Shown: positions 1-7,168 of the stretch, piece by piece
How positions within the stretch are numbered: position 1 is the stretch's first letter
Layout of the letters: each line of letters begins with the position of its first letter
DNA from: Banduia mediterranea
Lineage (GTDB): Bacteria; Pseudomonadota; Gammaproteobacteria; Nevskiales; Nevskiaceae
DNA: 64,000 nt
Direction: 5' to 3'
Assembly: GCF_031846245.1 (NCBI RefSeq)
Contig: NZ_JAVRIC010000015.1
Coordinates: 29,346-93,345 of the forward strand
The notes under the pieces: model-generated
The model's database searches: none
Told to the model about the DNA's origin: nothing
What the model saw: only the letters and a program-made list of their open reading frames with translations
Position numbers and translations under genes: made by a program

Positions 1-2
1 TC

Positions 3-1076
3 TCGATCTCGGCCGGCGACTATCTCGACGGCTGGTTCGAATCCGACCCGATCAAGGCGGCTTTCGGTTTCGATGGCATCGTCGGCAACTACGCCAGTCC
101 GTACTCGCCGGGCTCGGCCTACGTGCTGTTGCATCACGTGTTTGGCGAGGTCAACGGCAACAAGGGCGCCTGGGGCCACGCGATCGGCGGCATGGGCGCG
201 ATCACGCAGGCGATGGCGAAGTCCGCGCAGGCGCGTGGAGCGACCATCCTCGTGAACAGCGCGGTCCGCGAAGTGCTGGTCGAGAACGGCCGGGCGGTGG
301 GCGCGGTGACCGAACAGGGCGCGGTGCTGCGTGCACCGATCGTGATCTCCAACCTCAATCCCAAACTGCTGTTTCAGCGGCTGATCGACCCGGCGGTGCT
401 GCCGGCCGAGTTCCGCGAACGGATCGCACAATGGCGTTGCGGCTCCGGCACCTTCCGCATGAACGTAGCCCTGTCGGAACTGCCGGACTTCCGCTGCCTG
501 CCCGGGCGCGAGCTGGCCGAGCATCACACCGCCGGCATCATCCTGGCGCCGGATCTGCGTTACATGGAGCAGGCCTATTTCGATGCGCGCACGCACGGCT
601 GGGCACGCAGGCCCGTGGTCGAAATGCTGATTCCATCCACCCTGGACGACAGCCTCGCGCCGCCGGGACAGCACGTCGCCAGTCTGTTCTGCCAGCACTT
701 CGCGCCGGAGTTGCCGGACGGATCGAGCTGGGACCAGCACCGCGAAACGGTCGCTGACCTGATCGTCGACACCGTCACCGCGCAGGCACCGAATTTCAAG
801 GCCTCGGTGCTGGGTCGGCAGGTCATGAGCCCGCTCGATCTGGAACGGACCTTCGGCCTGATCGGCGGAGACATCTTTCACGGTGCCCTGAGTCTGGACC
901 AGATGTTCTCGGCGAGGCCGATGCTGGGCTACGCGGACTATCGATCGCCGATCAGCGGTCTGTACCAGTGCGGTTCGGGCACGCATCCCGGCGGCGGCGT
1001 CACCGGTGCGCCGGGACACAATGCCGCAGCCGAGATCATCAAGGATCTGCGCGGCGGAGTATTCCGGCGTCGCTAG
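3..1076 (+). CDS. FAD-dependent oxidoreductase, phytoene desaturase/PYROXD2-like (5' partial)
   Basis: The gene enters the window already in frame (first full codon at base 3) and ends at the TAG at 1074-1076, so its N-terminus and dinucleotide-binding Rossmann motif lie outside. The visible part (about 357 codons) is the middle and C-terminus of the phytoene-desaturase-like family: a YASPYSPGSAYVLLHH stretch, a GGMGAITQAMA segment, and a C-terminal GSGTHPGGGVTGAPGHNAA FAD-contacting motif. In characterised relatives this fold oxidises or isomerises polyunsaturated or carotenoid-like substrates; the substrate here is unknown. No carotenoid genes are visible, so a PYROXD2-type general oxidoreductase is more likely than a true phytoene desaturase (inference). 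Confidence 0.85.
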   Translation, partial: SISAGDYLDGWFESDPIKAAFGFDGIVGNYASPYSPGSAYVLLHHVFGEVNGNKGAWGHAIGGMGAITQAMAKSAQARGATILVNSAVREVLVENGRAVGAVTEQGAVLRAPIVISNLNPKLLFQRLIDPAVLPAEFRERIAQWRCGSGTFRMNVALSELPDFRCLPGRELAEHHTAGIILAPDLRYMEQAYFDARTHGWARRPVVEMLIPSTLDDSLAPPGQHVASLFCQHFAPELPDGSSWDQHRETVADLIVDTVTAQAPNFKASVLGRQVMSPLDLERTFGLIGGDIFHGALSLDQMFSARPMLGYADYRSPISGLYQCGSGTHPGGGVTGAPGHNAAAEIIKDLRGGVFRRR

Positions 1077-1099
1077 GCTTGGCAATATAACGTCAACAA

Positions 1100-1115
1100 G
1101 TCCAAAATATTGGAC
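1100..1115. promoter_or_regulatory. Palindromic operator before the XRE-cupin gene
   Basis: GTCCAA-AATA-TTGGAC is a perfect 6-4-6 inverted repeat in an AT-rich patch that ends 14 bp before the start codon of the XRE-cupin regulator. It is the only such palindrome in this intergenic region. Autoregulation by the adjacent helix-turn-helix protein is an inference from position; XRE-cupin regulators commonly bind short palindromes at their own promoters. Confidence 0.5.
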
Positions 1116-1129
1116 ATATCCGACAGCCG

Positions 1130-1708
1130 ATGCCGATGAGTACCGACGCCGCCGCCAATCTGTCCCTCAACGTTCTGGCATTGCGCCGTGGACGCAATCT
1201 GTCGCAGGCGCGGCTGGCTGTGCTGGCAGGAATTCCACGTTCGACGATCGCGCACATCGAATCAGGCGCCGGCAATCCTTCCTTGGCCAATCTCGCGCGT
1301 CTGTCTGCCGCGCTGGGTGTGGGCATCGAGGAATTGCTGGCGCGCCCGCGCAATGCCTGCGTGCTGGTGCCGGCCGCGCAGGTTCCGGTACGTCTGCGCG
1401 CGAGCGGCCGCGTGCAAGTGGCCGACCTCTTGCCGGAACGTGTACGTGGACTGGAGATCACGCGCGTGTGCATCGAACCGCAGGCGACGATGCGCGGCAC
1501 CGCGCACGTGTTCGGGACCAAGGAATACCTGCATACCATCGAGGGTGAGGTTTCGGTGCTGGTCGCCGGCGAGGTGTTCGTGGTGAGTGTCGGCGATGTG
1601 TTCGCGTTTCCGGGCGATCAGGCACATTCCTACGTGAATCGCGGCTCGATCAATGCCGTGGCGCTGTCGGTGGTGGTGCCGGTGTCGATGGCGGGGCCGG
1701 AAGCATGA
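1130..1708 (+). CDS. XRE-family transcriptional regulator with cupin sensor domain
   Basis: A 192-residue two-domain regulator. Residues about 12-70 form an XRE-type helix-turn-helix (LSQARLAVLAGIPRSTIAHI followed by ESGAGNPSL). Residues about 110-190 form a small cupin barrel (HVFGTKEYLHTIEGEVSVLV, then FPGDQAHSYVN). Such proteins bind DNA through the N-terminus and sense a small ligand in the cupin. The stop overlaps the start of the globin gene as ATGA, so the two are probably co-transcribed and translationally coupled. An ATG two codons downstream (1136) is an equally possible start. The palindrome at 1100-1115 suggests autoregulation. The ligand cannot be told from sequence. Confidence 0.88.
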   Translation: MPMSTDAAANLSLNVLALRRGRNLSQARLAVLAGIPRSTIAHIESGAGNPSLANLARLSAALGVGIEELLARPRNACVLVPAAQVPVRLRASGRVQVADLLPERVRGLEITRVCIEPQATMRGTAHVFGTKEYLHTIEGEVSVLVAGEVFVVSVGDVFAFPGDQAHSYVNRGSINAVALSVVVPVSMAGPEA

Positions 1709-2121
1709 GTGCGGCAGAGTCGAACGAGCCTACGCTGTACCGGCAGCTTGGAGGGGACGCGGGTGTGCGCGCTCTGGTCGATGCCTTTTACACACGCATG
1801 GACACCGATGCACGGTTTCGTGTGCTGCGCGCGCTGCATCCGCCGTCGCTGGACGGTTCACGCGACAAGCTCTACTGGTTTCTGTGTGGCTGGAGCGGTG
1901 GGCCGGATTACTTCGTGGAGCGCTTCGGGCATCCACGTCTGCGTGCCCGCCATCTGCCGTTCTCTATCGGGGTGCAGGAACGCGATCAGTGGCTGTGCTG
2001 CATGGATGAGGCGATGACACAATGCAAACTGCCGCAGCGGCTCCATCAGCGGCTGCGGCAGTCGTTCCTGCAGACGGCGGACTGGATGCGCAATCGCGCG
2101 GAGCCCGGTTCGCCCGGTTGA
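1705..2121 (+). CDS. Truncated haemoglobin (group II-like globin)
   Basis: 138 residues, the size of a 2/2 haemoglobin. It opens with YRQLGGDAGVRALVDAFY, typical of the A/B helices, giving Tyr29 at the B10 ligand-stabilising position. His83 in LRARHLPF is the proximal (F8) haem ligand and Trp96 in DQWLCCM matches the invariant G8 tryptophan of group II. Group II globins bind O2 and NO and usually act in NO/O2 chemistry or redox protection. It overlaps the upstream regulator by 4 bp, an uncommon pairing that suggests the cupin regulator controls globin expression (inference). Confidence 0.9.
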   Translation: MSAAESNEPTLYRQLGGDAGVRALVDAFYTRMDTDARFRVLRALHPPSLDGSRDKLYWFLCGWSGGPDYFVERFGHPRLRARHLPFSIGVQERDQWLCCMDEAMTQCKLPQRLHQRLRQSFLQTADWMRNRAEPGSPG

Positions 2122-2130
2122 CGCGCGAAA

Positions 2131-2943
2131 TCAGCGAGCTTTCCAGACCGCGTCGCGGCGCTCCAGGAAGGCACGCGGACCTTCGCGGAAATCCTCGGTG
2201 TGCATCAGACGACCGATCGAGCGAATGGTGTTGCGGGCAAGCTCGTCGTCATCGTGATCTTCGGCCATGCGCAGCAGCTTCATCGCTTCCTGCACCGCCA
2301 GCGGTGCGTTGGAGGCGATGCTGCGCGCCAGCTTGAGCGCTTCGTTGAGCACCTTGTCGTCATCGACGATCATGTTGACGAGCCCGAACTGCTCGGCCTT
2401 TCGTGCCGAGATCGGCTCGCCTGTCAGCACCAGCTGGTTGGCGAACACGCGCGGGATCGAGCGCGGCAGACGGAAGGCGCCGCCAGCGCCCGGCACCAGG
2501 CAGCGTTTGACTTCCGGCAGGCCGAAGGTCGAGTTCTGACCGGCAACGGCCATTTCACAGGCCAGCACCATTTCGGCACCGCCGCCCAGTGCATGTCCGT
2601 GCACGGCGGCGATCCAGGGCTTGCTGCGTGCGGCGAACACGAAGCCGCCGAAACCGGCCGGCCCGTCGGCGATGTTGCGCCCCTGGCCCTGGCACAGTTC
2701 GGTAAGGTCGGCGCCGGCAGAGAAGTTGTTTCCGGCGCCGGTGAGCACGGCCACGCGGATTTCCGGATCGTGCTCGATCAACCAGACGATGCGCAGCATC
2801 TTGCGCGACATCTCCACGTTGACGGCATTGCACACATCGGGACGGTTGAGCGTGACCAGCGCGATGTGATCACCGATTTTCTCCATCAGGACTTCGTCGG
2901 CTTTGTTGGCGAGTGTCGGGGCGATGGTTTCGGCAGTCCGCAT
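2131..2943 (-). CDS. Enoyl-CoA hydratase/isomerase (crotonase family)
   Basis: 270 residues with the crotonase fold. The oxyanion-hole segments are NNFSAGADL (about 72-80) and GHALGGGAEM (116-125), and both catalytic glutamates are kept: Glu124 in GGGAE and Glu144 in LPEVK, with the 20-residue spacing of classical enoyl-CoA hydratase. A true hydratase for a fatty-acid or amino-acid-derived acyl-CoA is therefore likely; the substrate is unknown. The start at 2943 follows a GAGGAG ribosome-binding site. It stands alone and converges on the globin gene, with no other beta-oxidation genes nearby. Confidence 0.9.
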   Translation of the reverse strand: MRTAETIAPTLANKADEVLMEKIGDHIALVTLNRPDVCNAVNVEMSRKMLRIVWLIEHDPEIRVAVLTGAGNNFSAGADLTELCQGQGRNIADGPAGFGGFVFAARSKPWIAAVHGHALGGGAEMVLACEMAVAGQNSTFGLPEVKRCLVPGAGGAFRLPRSIPRVFANQLVLTGEPISARKAEQFGLVNMIVDDDKVLNEALKLARSIASNAPLAVQEAMKLLRMAEDHDDDELARNTIRSIGRLMHTEDFREGPRAFLERRDAVWKAR

Positions 2944-3052
2944 GAGTGTCTCCTCGGTTCTGGCGCGACCTTTTTGTTATGGATTCCTGTCAGGGATTCA
3001 GGTGGCGTCCGGTCGCGGAAACCCGCCATTTGCAGCACTATAGTAGTACCTG

Positions 3053-3102
3053 CCGTTGGCGTCCGGGAGCCTTCCCCCAAGCCAACGGTCATGTTTTGGG
3101 GG
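3053..3102 (+). other. Overlapping inverted repeats in the pqiA leader
   Basis: Two inverted repeats share bases here. CCGTTGGC (3053-3060) can pair with GCCAACGG (3081-3088), while CCCCCAA (3074-3080) can pair with TTGGGGG (3096-3102). The loop of one contains an arm of the other, so the folds interfere. The segment lies 64-113 bp before the first Pqi gene and could be a leader RNA structure or the end of transcription from either side. No T-run follows, so it is not a canonical terminator. Function unknown. Confidence 0.3.
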
Positions 3103-3165
3103 CCGGCGGTCTGGCCGCTGCGTTCCCGGAACGCTCTCATAATTCGTGCCGAACCAGGACTGTCG

Positions 3166-3774
3166 ATGGCGACACAGCCGCTTTGTGTCTGTGAGCACTG
3201 CGATGCGGTCTACCGGCGACGCGCGCTGGCCCGTCGCGAAATCGCGCGCTGCCTGCGTTGTGGCGCGGAGCTGTATCGCGATCAGCGCTACGATCTGAAC
3301 GCGATGCTGGCGCTGACACTGGCGGCCTTGATCGTGTTCGTGATCGCCAACGTCTATCCGATCGTGCGCATCGAAGTTCAGGGCGTGGCCAGCGAAGCGA
3401 CGCTGTGGGGTGCGATCATGGCGACCTGGAATTCCGGCGTCGGTGTGGTCGCGGCGCTGGCGGCCGCCACCGTGTTCTTCTTTCCGCTGGGCCAGATTGC
3501 GCTGTTCCTGCACGTGTTGCCGGCGCTGCGCCGCGGCCGCGTGCCGGTCCATTTTAGCGACGCGATGCACGCACTGCGGCTGGTGCAGCCTTGGAGCATG
3601 GTCGAGGTGTTCCTGCTCGGTGCCTTGGTGTCGGTGGTGAAGCTGGCGGGCCTGGCTGAAGTCATTCCGGGCATCGGCCTGTGGGCCTTCGGCATTCTCA
3701 CGCTGCTGCTGACCACGCTGACCGGCTTCGACCTGCGCCGGCTCTGGGAAATCGCCGACGGAGCGCGCCGGTGA
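3166..3774 (+). CDS. pqiA: Paraquat-inducible protein A, N-terminal half as separate gene
   Basis: 202 residues. The N-terminus carries a zinc-ribbon pair of CxxC motifs (CVCEHC and CLRC, residues about 7-36), then four hydrophobic segments (about 47-65, 85-115, 140-165, 170-190). This is one half of the PqiA/LetA fold; E. coli PqiA holds two such halves in about 417 residues. The open frame extends far upstream over the crotonase gene, but the family homology starts at ATG 3166. PqiA is the inner-membrane partner of the PqiB MCE tunnel that moves lipids between the membranes. The next gene starts inside its stop codon. Confidence 0.85.
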   Translation: MATQPLCVCEHCDAVYRRRALARREIARCLRCGAELYRDQRYDLNAMLALTLAALIVFVIANVYPIVRIEVQGVASEATLWGAIMATWNSGVGVVAALAAATVFFFPLGQIALFLHVLPALRRGRVPVHFSDAMHALRLVQPWSMVEVFLLGALVSVVKLAGLAEVIPGIGLWAFGILTLLLTTLTGFDLRRLWEIADGARR

Positions 3775-4409
3775 GCGCCCGGGGCGGGGTCGTCGAGGCA
3801 CGCGATCTCGGTGTGCTCGGATGCCATGCCTGCGGTCTGGTGAGCCGTGACATCGGCGCCGACCACAGCCATTGCCCGCGCTGTCGGGCCAGTCTGCATC
3901 GCCGCGAACCGGCCAGCATCAGCCGCACCTGGGCGCTGCTGCTGGCGGCGGCGTTGCTCTATATTCCGGCGAACCTGCTGCCGATCATGAAGACCGCGAC
4001 CCTGTTCGACAGCCATGCGGACACGATACTGTCCGGCGTGGTGGTGTTGTGGCGGTCCGGTTCGATCGATCTTGCGATCATCGTGTTCGTCGCCAGCATC
4101 GTGGTGCCGATATTCAAGATCGCGGTACTGGCGCTGCTGCTGATCACGGCGCAGCGTGGCAGCGATTGGCGTCGCCCGGAGCGCGCCAAGCTGTATCGTA
4201 TGATCGAGTTCATCGGGCACTGGTCGATGCTGGACGTATTTGTCGTCGCCTTGTTGGCGGCGCTGGTCCACTTCCAGTCGGTGGCGCGCGTCGACGCCGG
4301 CCCGGGCGCGATGGCCTTCGGTGCCGTGGTCGTGCTGACAATGCTGGCCTCCCTGAGTTTCGACCCGCGCCTGACCTGGGATTCCCCGAAAGCACCCCGC
4401 AATGACTGA
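3771..4409 (+). CDS. pqiA: Paraquat-inducible protein A, C-terminal half as separate gene
   Basis: 212 residues from GTG 3771, which overlaps the previous stop as GTGA; no other start fits without deep overlap. It repeats the architecture of its neighbour: a zinc ribbon (CHACGLV and CPRC near residues 17-40) and four hydrophobic stretches, including LLAAALLYIPANLLPIMKT. Together the two genes equal one full-length PqiA, so the protein is split rather than broken, and the halves probably assemble as a heterodimer (inference). Its stop overlaps the start of pqiB by 8 bp. Confidence 0.83.
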   Translation: MSARGGVVEARDLGVLGCHACGLVSRDIGADHSHCPRCRASLHRREPASISRTWALLLAAALLYIPANLLPIMKTATLFDSHADTILSGVVVLWRSGSIDLAIIVFVASIVVPIFKIAVLALLLITAQRGSDWRRPERAKLYRMIEFIGHWSMLDVFVVALLAALVHFQSVARVDAGPGAMAFGAVVVLTMLASLSFDPRLTWDSPKAPRND

Positions 4410-6075
4410 GCAAGACGACATTTCCCGCGACGCCGAGCTGCCCGAACCCGAACTCGCCACGCCGGGACGCTGGAGCGTTTCGCTGGTGTGGCTGGTGCCG
4501 TTGGTCGCGGCGCTGGTCGGTCTGGTGCTGGTGGTGCGCGCTTACCTTCAGGCCGGGCCCAGCATCACCATTACCTTCGATACCGCCGAAGGCATCGAGC
4601 CCGGCAAGACCGAGGTCAAGTACAAGGACGTGGTGGTCGGTAAGGTCAGCTCGGCCGAGCTGGAAGCCAATCATGAATTCGTGATCGTGCACGTCGACCT
4701 GAGCAAGGAGGCCGCATCGCTGGCGGTCGAGGATTCGCGGTTCTGGGTGGTGCGCCCGCGCGTCGACATGGGCGGCGTCTCCGGCCTGGGAACGCTGCTC
4801 TCCGGTGCCTATATCGGTGTCGATGTCGGCCAGTCGGACAAGGCGCGTACCGAGTTCGAAGGCCTCGAAGTGCCACCGGCCGTGACCAACGATCAGCAGG
4901 GCAAACGCTTCCAGTTGCGCAGTTCCGACCTGGGCTCACTCGACATCGGCTCGCCGGTGTATTACCGCCGTATTCCGGTCGGTCGCGTGGTCGGCTTCGA
5001 TCTCAATCCGGACGGCCGCAATGTCACGATCCAGGTGTTCGTGGATCATCCCTACGATCGCTTTGTCACAAACCGTTCGCGGTTCTGGAATGCCAGCGGC
5101 GTGGACGTTTCGGTGAGCACTGGCGGCGTGCGCGTCAATACCCAGTCGCTGGCCACGGTGCTGGTCGGCGGCGTCGCCTTCCAGTCGCTGCCCGGTGACG
5201 ATCCCGGTGAGATGGCCGACATGGATGCGGCCTTTCCGCTGTTCTCCGACCAAAATTCGGCGCTGGCGCCTCCGGACGGCGATCAGCTGAAATTGCGCAT
5301 GCGCTTCTTCCAGTCCGTGCGCGGGCTCGCCGTGGGCGCTCCGGTGGATTTCCAGGGTATCGAGATCGGCACTGTCTCCGGCATCGAACTCGAATACGAT
5401 CGCGACAAGAAGCAGTTCGCGGCCCTGATCGATGCCACGGTGTATCCACAACGTCTCGGCCGTGCCTATCGCGGACTGCGGGACGGCGTCGTCGACCACG
5501 ACCACGGCGATGAGCAGCCGATCAATGCCGATCGCCAAGTGTTCACGGACATGGTCAATCAAGGTCTGCGCGCCCAGATGCGTACCGGAAACCTGATCTC
5601 CGGCCAGCTCTATATCGCGCTCGCCTTCGAGGCCAAGGCCAAGCCGATGATGGTCGCCGCCGACGATGGTCAGCCGCTGGAGGTGCCGACTTCGCTGGCC
5701 AGCTTCGACCAGATTCAGCAGCAGGTCGCCGACATCGTCGACCGGCTCGACGAGATCCCGTTCCGCGACATCGGGCGCGACCTCAGCGACACCGTGCGCA
5801 GCGCGCGTGATCTGCTGCGGCAGATCGACGGAGAGGTCACGCCAGAACTACGCCGGCTGCTCGAGGATGTGCGCGCCACCGTCAATGCGGCCAACCAGAG
5901 TCTGGCGCAACCGGATGCGCCGCTGCAGCAGAACCTCACCGAGACGCTGGACGAACTCGATCGGGCGGCGCGTTCGATGCGCTCGCTGACCGATTATCTG
6001 CAACGGCATCCCGAATCGCTGATCCGAGGCAAGGCCAACGACCCCGATCCCACCGACAACTTCCCGAACGAATGA
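4402..6075 (+). CDS. pqiB: Intermembrane transport protein PqiB (three MCE domains)
   Basis: 557 residues, close to E. coli PqiB (546). One N-terminal membrane helix (about 28-48) is followed by three MCE/MlaD repeats: the first begins at GPSITITFDTAEGIEPGKTE, the second near residue 170 (LGSLDIGSPVYYRRIPVGRV) and the third near 300 (RGLAVGAPVDFQGIEIGTV). The C-terminal 150 residues are predicted helical coiled coil (SFDQIQQQVADIVDRL onward), matching the needle that spans the periplasm in PqiB. It forms a hexameric lipid tunnel between membranes. It overlaps pqiA upstream and pqiC downstream by a few bases. Confidence 0.92.
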   Translation: MTEQDDISRDAELPEPELATPGRWSVSLVWLVPLVAALVGLVLVVRAYLQAGPSITITFDTAEGIEPGKTEVKYKDVVVGKVSSAELEANHEFVIVHVDLSKEAASLAVEDSRFWVVRPRVDMGGVSGLGTLLSGAYIGVDVGQSDKARTEFEGLEVPPAVTNDQQGKRFQLRSSDLGSLDIGSPVYYRRIPVGRVVGFDLNPDGRNVTIQVFVDHPYDRFVTNRSRFWNASGVDVSVSTGGVRVNTQSLATVLVGGVAFQSLPGDDPGEMADMDAAFPLFSDQNSALAPPDGDQLKLRMRFFQSVRGLAVGAPVDFQGIEIGTVSGIELEYDRDKKQFAALIDATVYPQRLGRAYRGLRDGVVDHDHGDEQPINADRQVFTDMVNQGLRAQMRTGNLISGQLYIALAFEAKAKPMMVAADDGQPLEVPTSLASFDQIQQQVADIVDRLDEIPFRDIGRDLSDTVRSARDLLRQIDGEVTPELRRLLEDVRATVNAANQSLAQPDAPLQQNLTETLDELDRAARSMRSLTDYLQRHPESLIRGKANDPDPTDNFPNE

Positions 6076-6683
6076 TGAGCATGCGAGCCCGGTTTCTGCT
6101 GATGGCGGTGCTGATCGTCGGTGTCGCGGCCTGCGCTTCCGAGCCGATCCAGTTCTACACCTTGATACCGCCGGATTCCGCGATGCCAGCCACGGGCGTG
6201 GCCGGCGCGCCGTATCAGATCGAGATGCTGCCGGTGGAGACGCCGACGCAGATCGACGGGCCGCAGATGGTGTTGCGCCGGGGCGGCGGCGAGATACTGC
6301 TGCTGGAAACCCGGCGCTGGATCGCGCCGGTGGCGGACGAGGTACGCAGCGCGATCTCCAACCGGCTGACGCGCGAACTGGGGACCGCCGACGTATACGG
6401 TTTACCGCGGACCCGCGACGCGGCGATCTACCGCATCAAGGTCGAGCTGAACCGCTTCGAGTCCTATCTGGACCGCAGCGCCCTGATCGAGGCCACCTGG
6501 TCGGTACGCAAGCTCGATACGGGGGCCGCACCGCTGGTCTGCAAGACGCGCACCGAGGAGCCGGTGACGGCCGGTTTCCCGGCGCTGGTGGAAGGCCATC
6601 AGCGTGCCGTGGTCCGGATCGCGGACGCCATCGCCGCCAGTTTGCGGCAGATGGCAACGGCCCAGGCCGCGAGCTGTCCCTGA
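6072..6683 (+). CDS. pqiC: PqiC-type outer-membrane lipoprotein of the MCE system
   Basis: 203 residues. The signal peptide ends in a VAAC lipobox with Cys21 as the lipidated residue. The body matches the ABC-type transport auxiliary lipoprotein family (IQFYTLIPPDSA at the mature start, then YQIEMLPVETPTQIDGPQMV). PqiC anchors the PqiB needle at the outer membrane. It overlaps pqiB as ATGA, so four genes (two pqiA halves, pqiB, pqiC) form one tightly coupled operon. The nested ATG at 6075-6081 is an alternative start of little consequence. Confidence 0.88.
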   Translation: MMSMRARFLLMAVLIVGVAACASEPIQFYTLIPPDSAMPATGVAGAPYQIEMLPVETPTQIDGPQMVLRRGGGEILLLETRRWIAPVADEVRSAISNRLTRELGTADVYGLPRTRDAAIYRIKVELNRFESYLDRSALIEATWSVRKLDTGAAPLVCKTRTEEPVTAGFPALVEGHQRAVVRIADAIAASLRQMATAQAASCP

Positions 6684-6708
6684 CCCGCCGAAGCGGGCCC
6701 GAAGACCC

Positions 6709-6984
6709 TCAGTGCGAGCCCGGTAGCGAACGGCGCAGTTCGGCCAGACTCTCGCGGACCGATTTCGCGAGCAGGCTGGCGGCGCTGCCGATTTCCTGGG
6801 CCGCGTGCTGCCCAGCCTGACGTGTCGGCGCCAGCTCCTGTTGCAGGCGAACCCAATCGGCTTTCAGCGAGGTCCAGCGGTCCTTCGCCTCGCTTTTCAG
6901 CAGGTGCGCCTGCAGCGCCAGCTCCTGGTAGGCCTGCTCCAGGCTTTCGACATCTTTCAGGCTGCGAACGTCTTCATGGCTCAT
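6709..6984 (-). CDS. Small helical hypothetical protein
   Basis: 91 residues, not recognised as a named family. It is charged and almost wholly helical (SLEQAYQELALQAHLLKSEA and LAKSVRESLAELRRSL), without cysteine, signal peptide or membrane segment. It converges on the pqi operon and diverges from htpG. Coding is supported by third-position GC bias and a clean start, but there is no functional clue. A cytosolic coiled-coil or membrane-surface protein is possible. Confidence 0.6.
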   Translation of the reverse strand: MSHEDVRSLKDVESLEQAYQELALQAHLLKSEAKDRWTSLKADWVRLQQELAPTRQAGQHAAQEIGSAASLLAKSVRESLAELRRSLPGSH

Positions 6985-7100
6985 CGCTTACTCCGGATGG
7001 TTGGGTGAAGCGCCATCATGAAGCCCGGCGCGGCGCTGGACATTGACCGGCGTCAGTCCGGTTGCACCGCCGCTGCGGGGCTGAAAGTCATGGGCGCACC

Positions 7101-7126
7101 CTTGAACGGCGCCGCAAAACCCCCAT
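7101..7126 (+). promoter_or_regulatory. Sigma-32 heat-shock promoter of htpG
   Basis: CTTGAA at 7101-7106 and CCCCAT at 7121-7126 are separated by 14 bp, matching the RpoH consensus (CTTGAA, 12-15 bp, CCCCAT). The start codon of htpG is 42 bp downstream, leaving a short leader with GAGGAG. Heat-shock control of htpG by RpoH is well established in proteobacteria. Confidence 0.8.
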
Positions 7127-7168
7127 GAAGCCTCGACCCATTCACCGCGAGGAGCCGCAAGGCACGCC

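Noticed and set aside
31..45. GGTTCGAATCC, a sequence like a tRNA T-loop
   Set aside because: It lies within the oxidoreductase coding sequence, without flanking stems for a cloverleaf.
2200..3165. An upstream extension of the first pqiA gene
   Set aside because: The open frame crosses the crotonase gene on the other strand; PqiA homology begins at ATG 3166.
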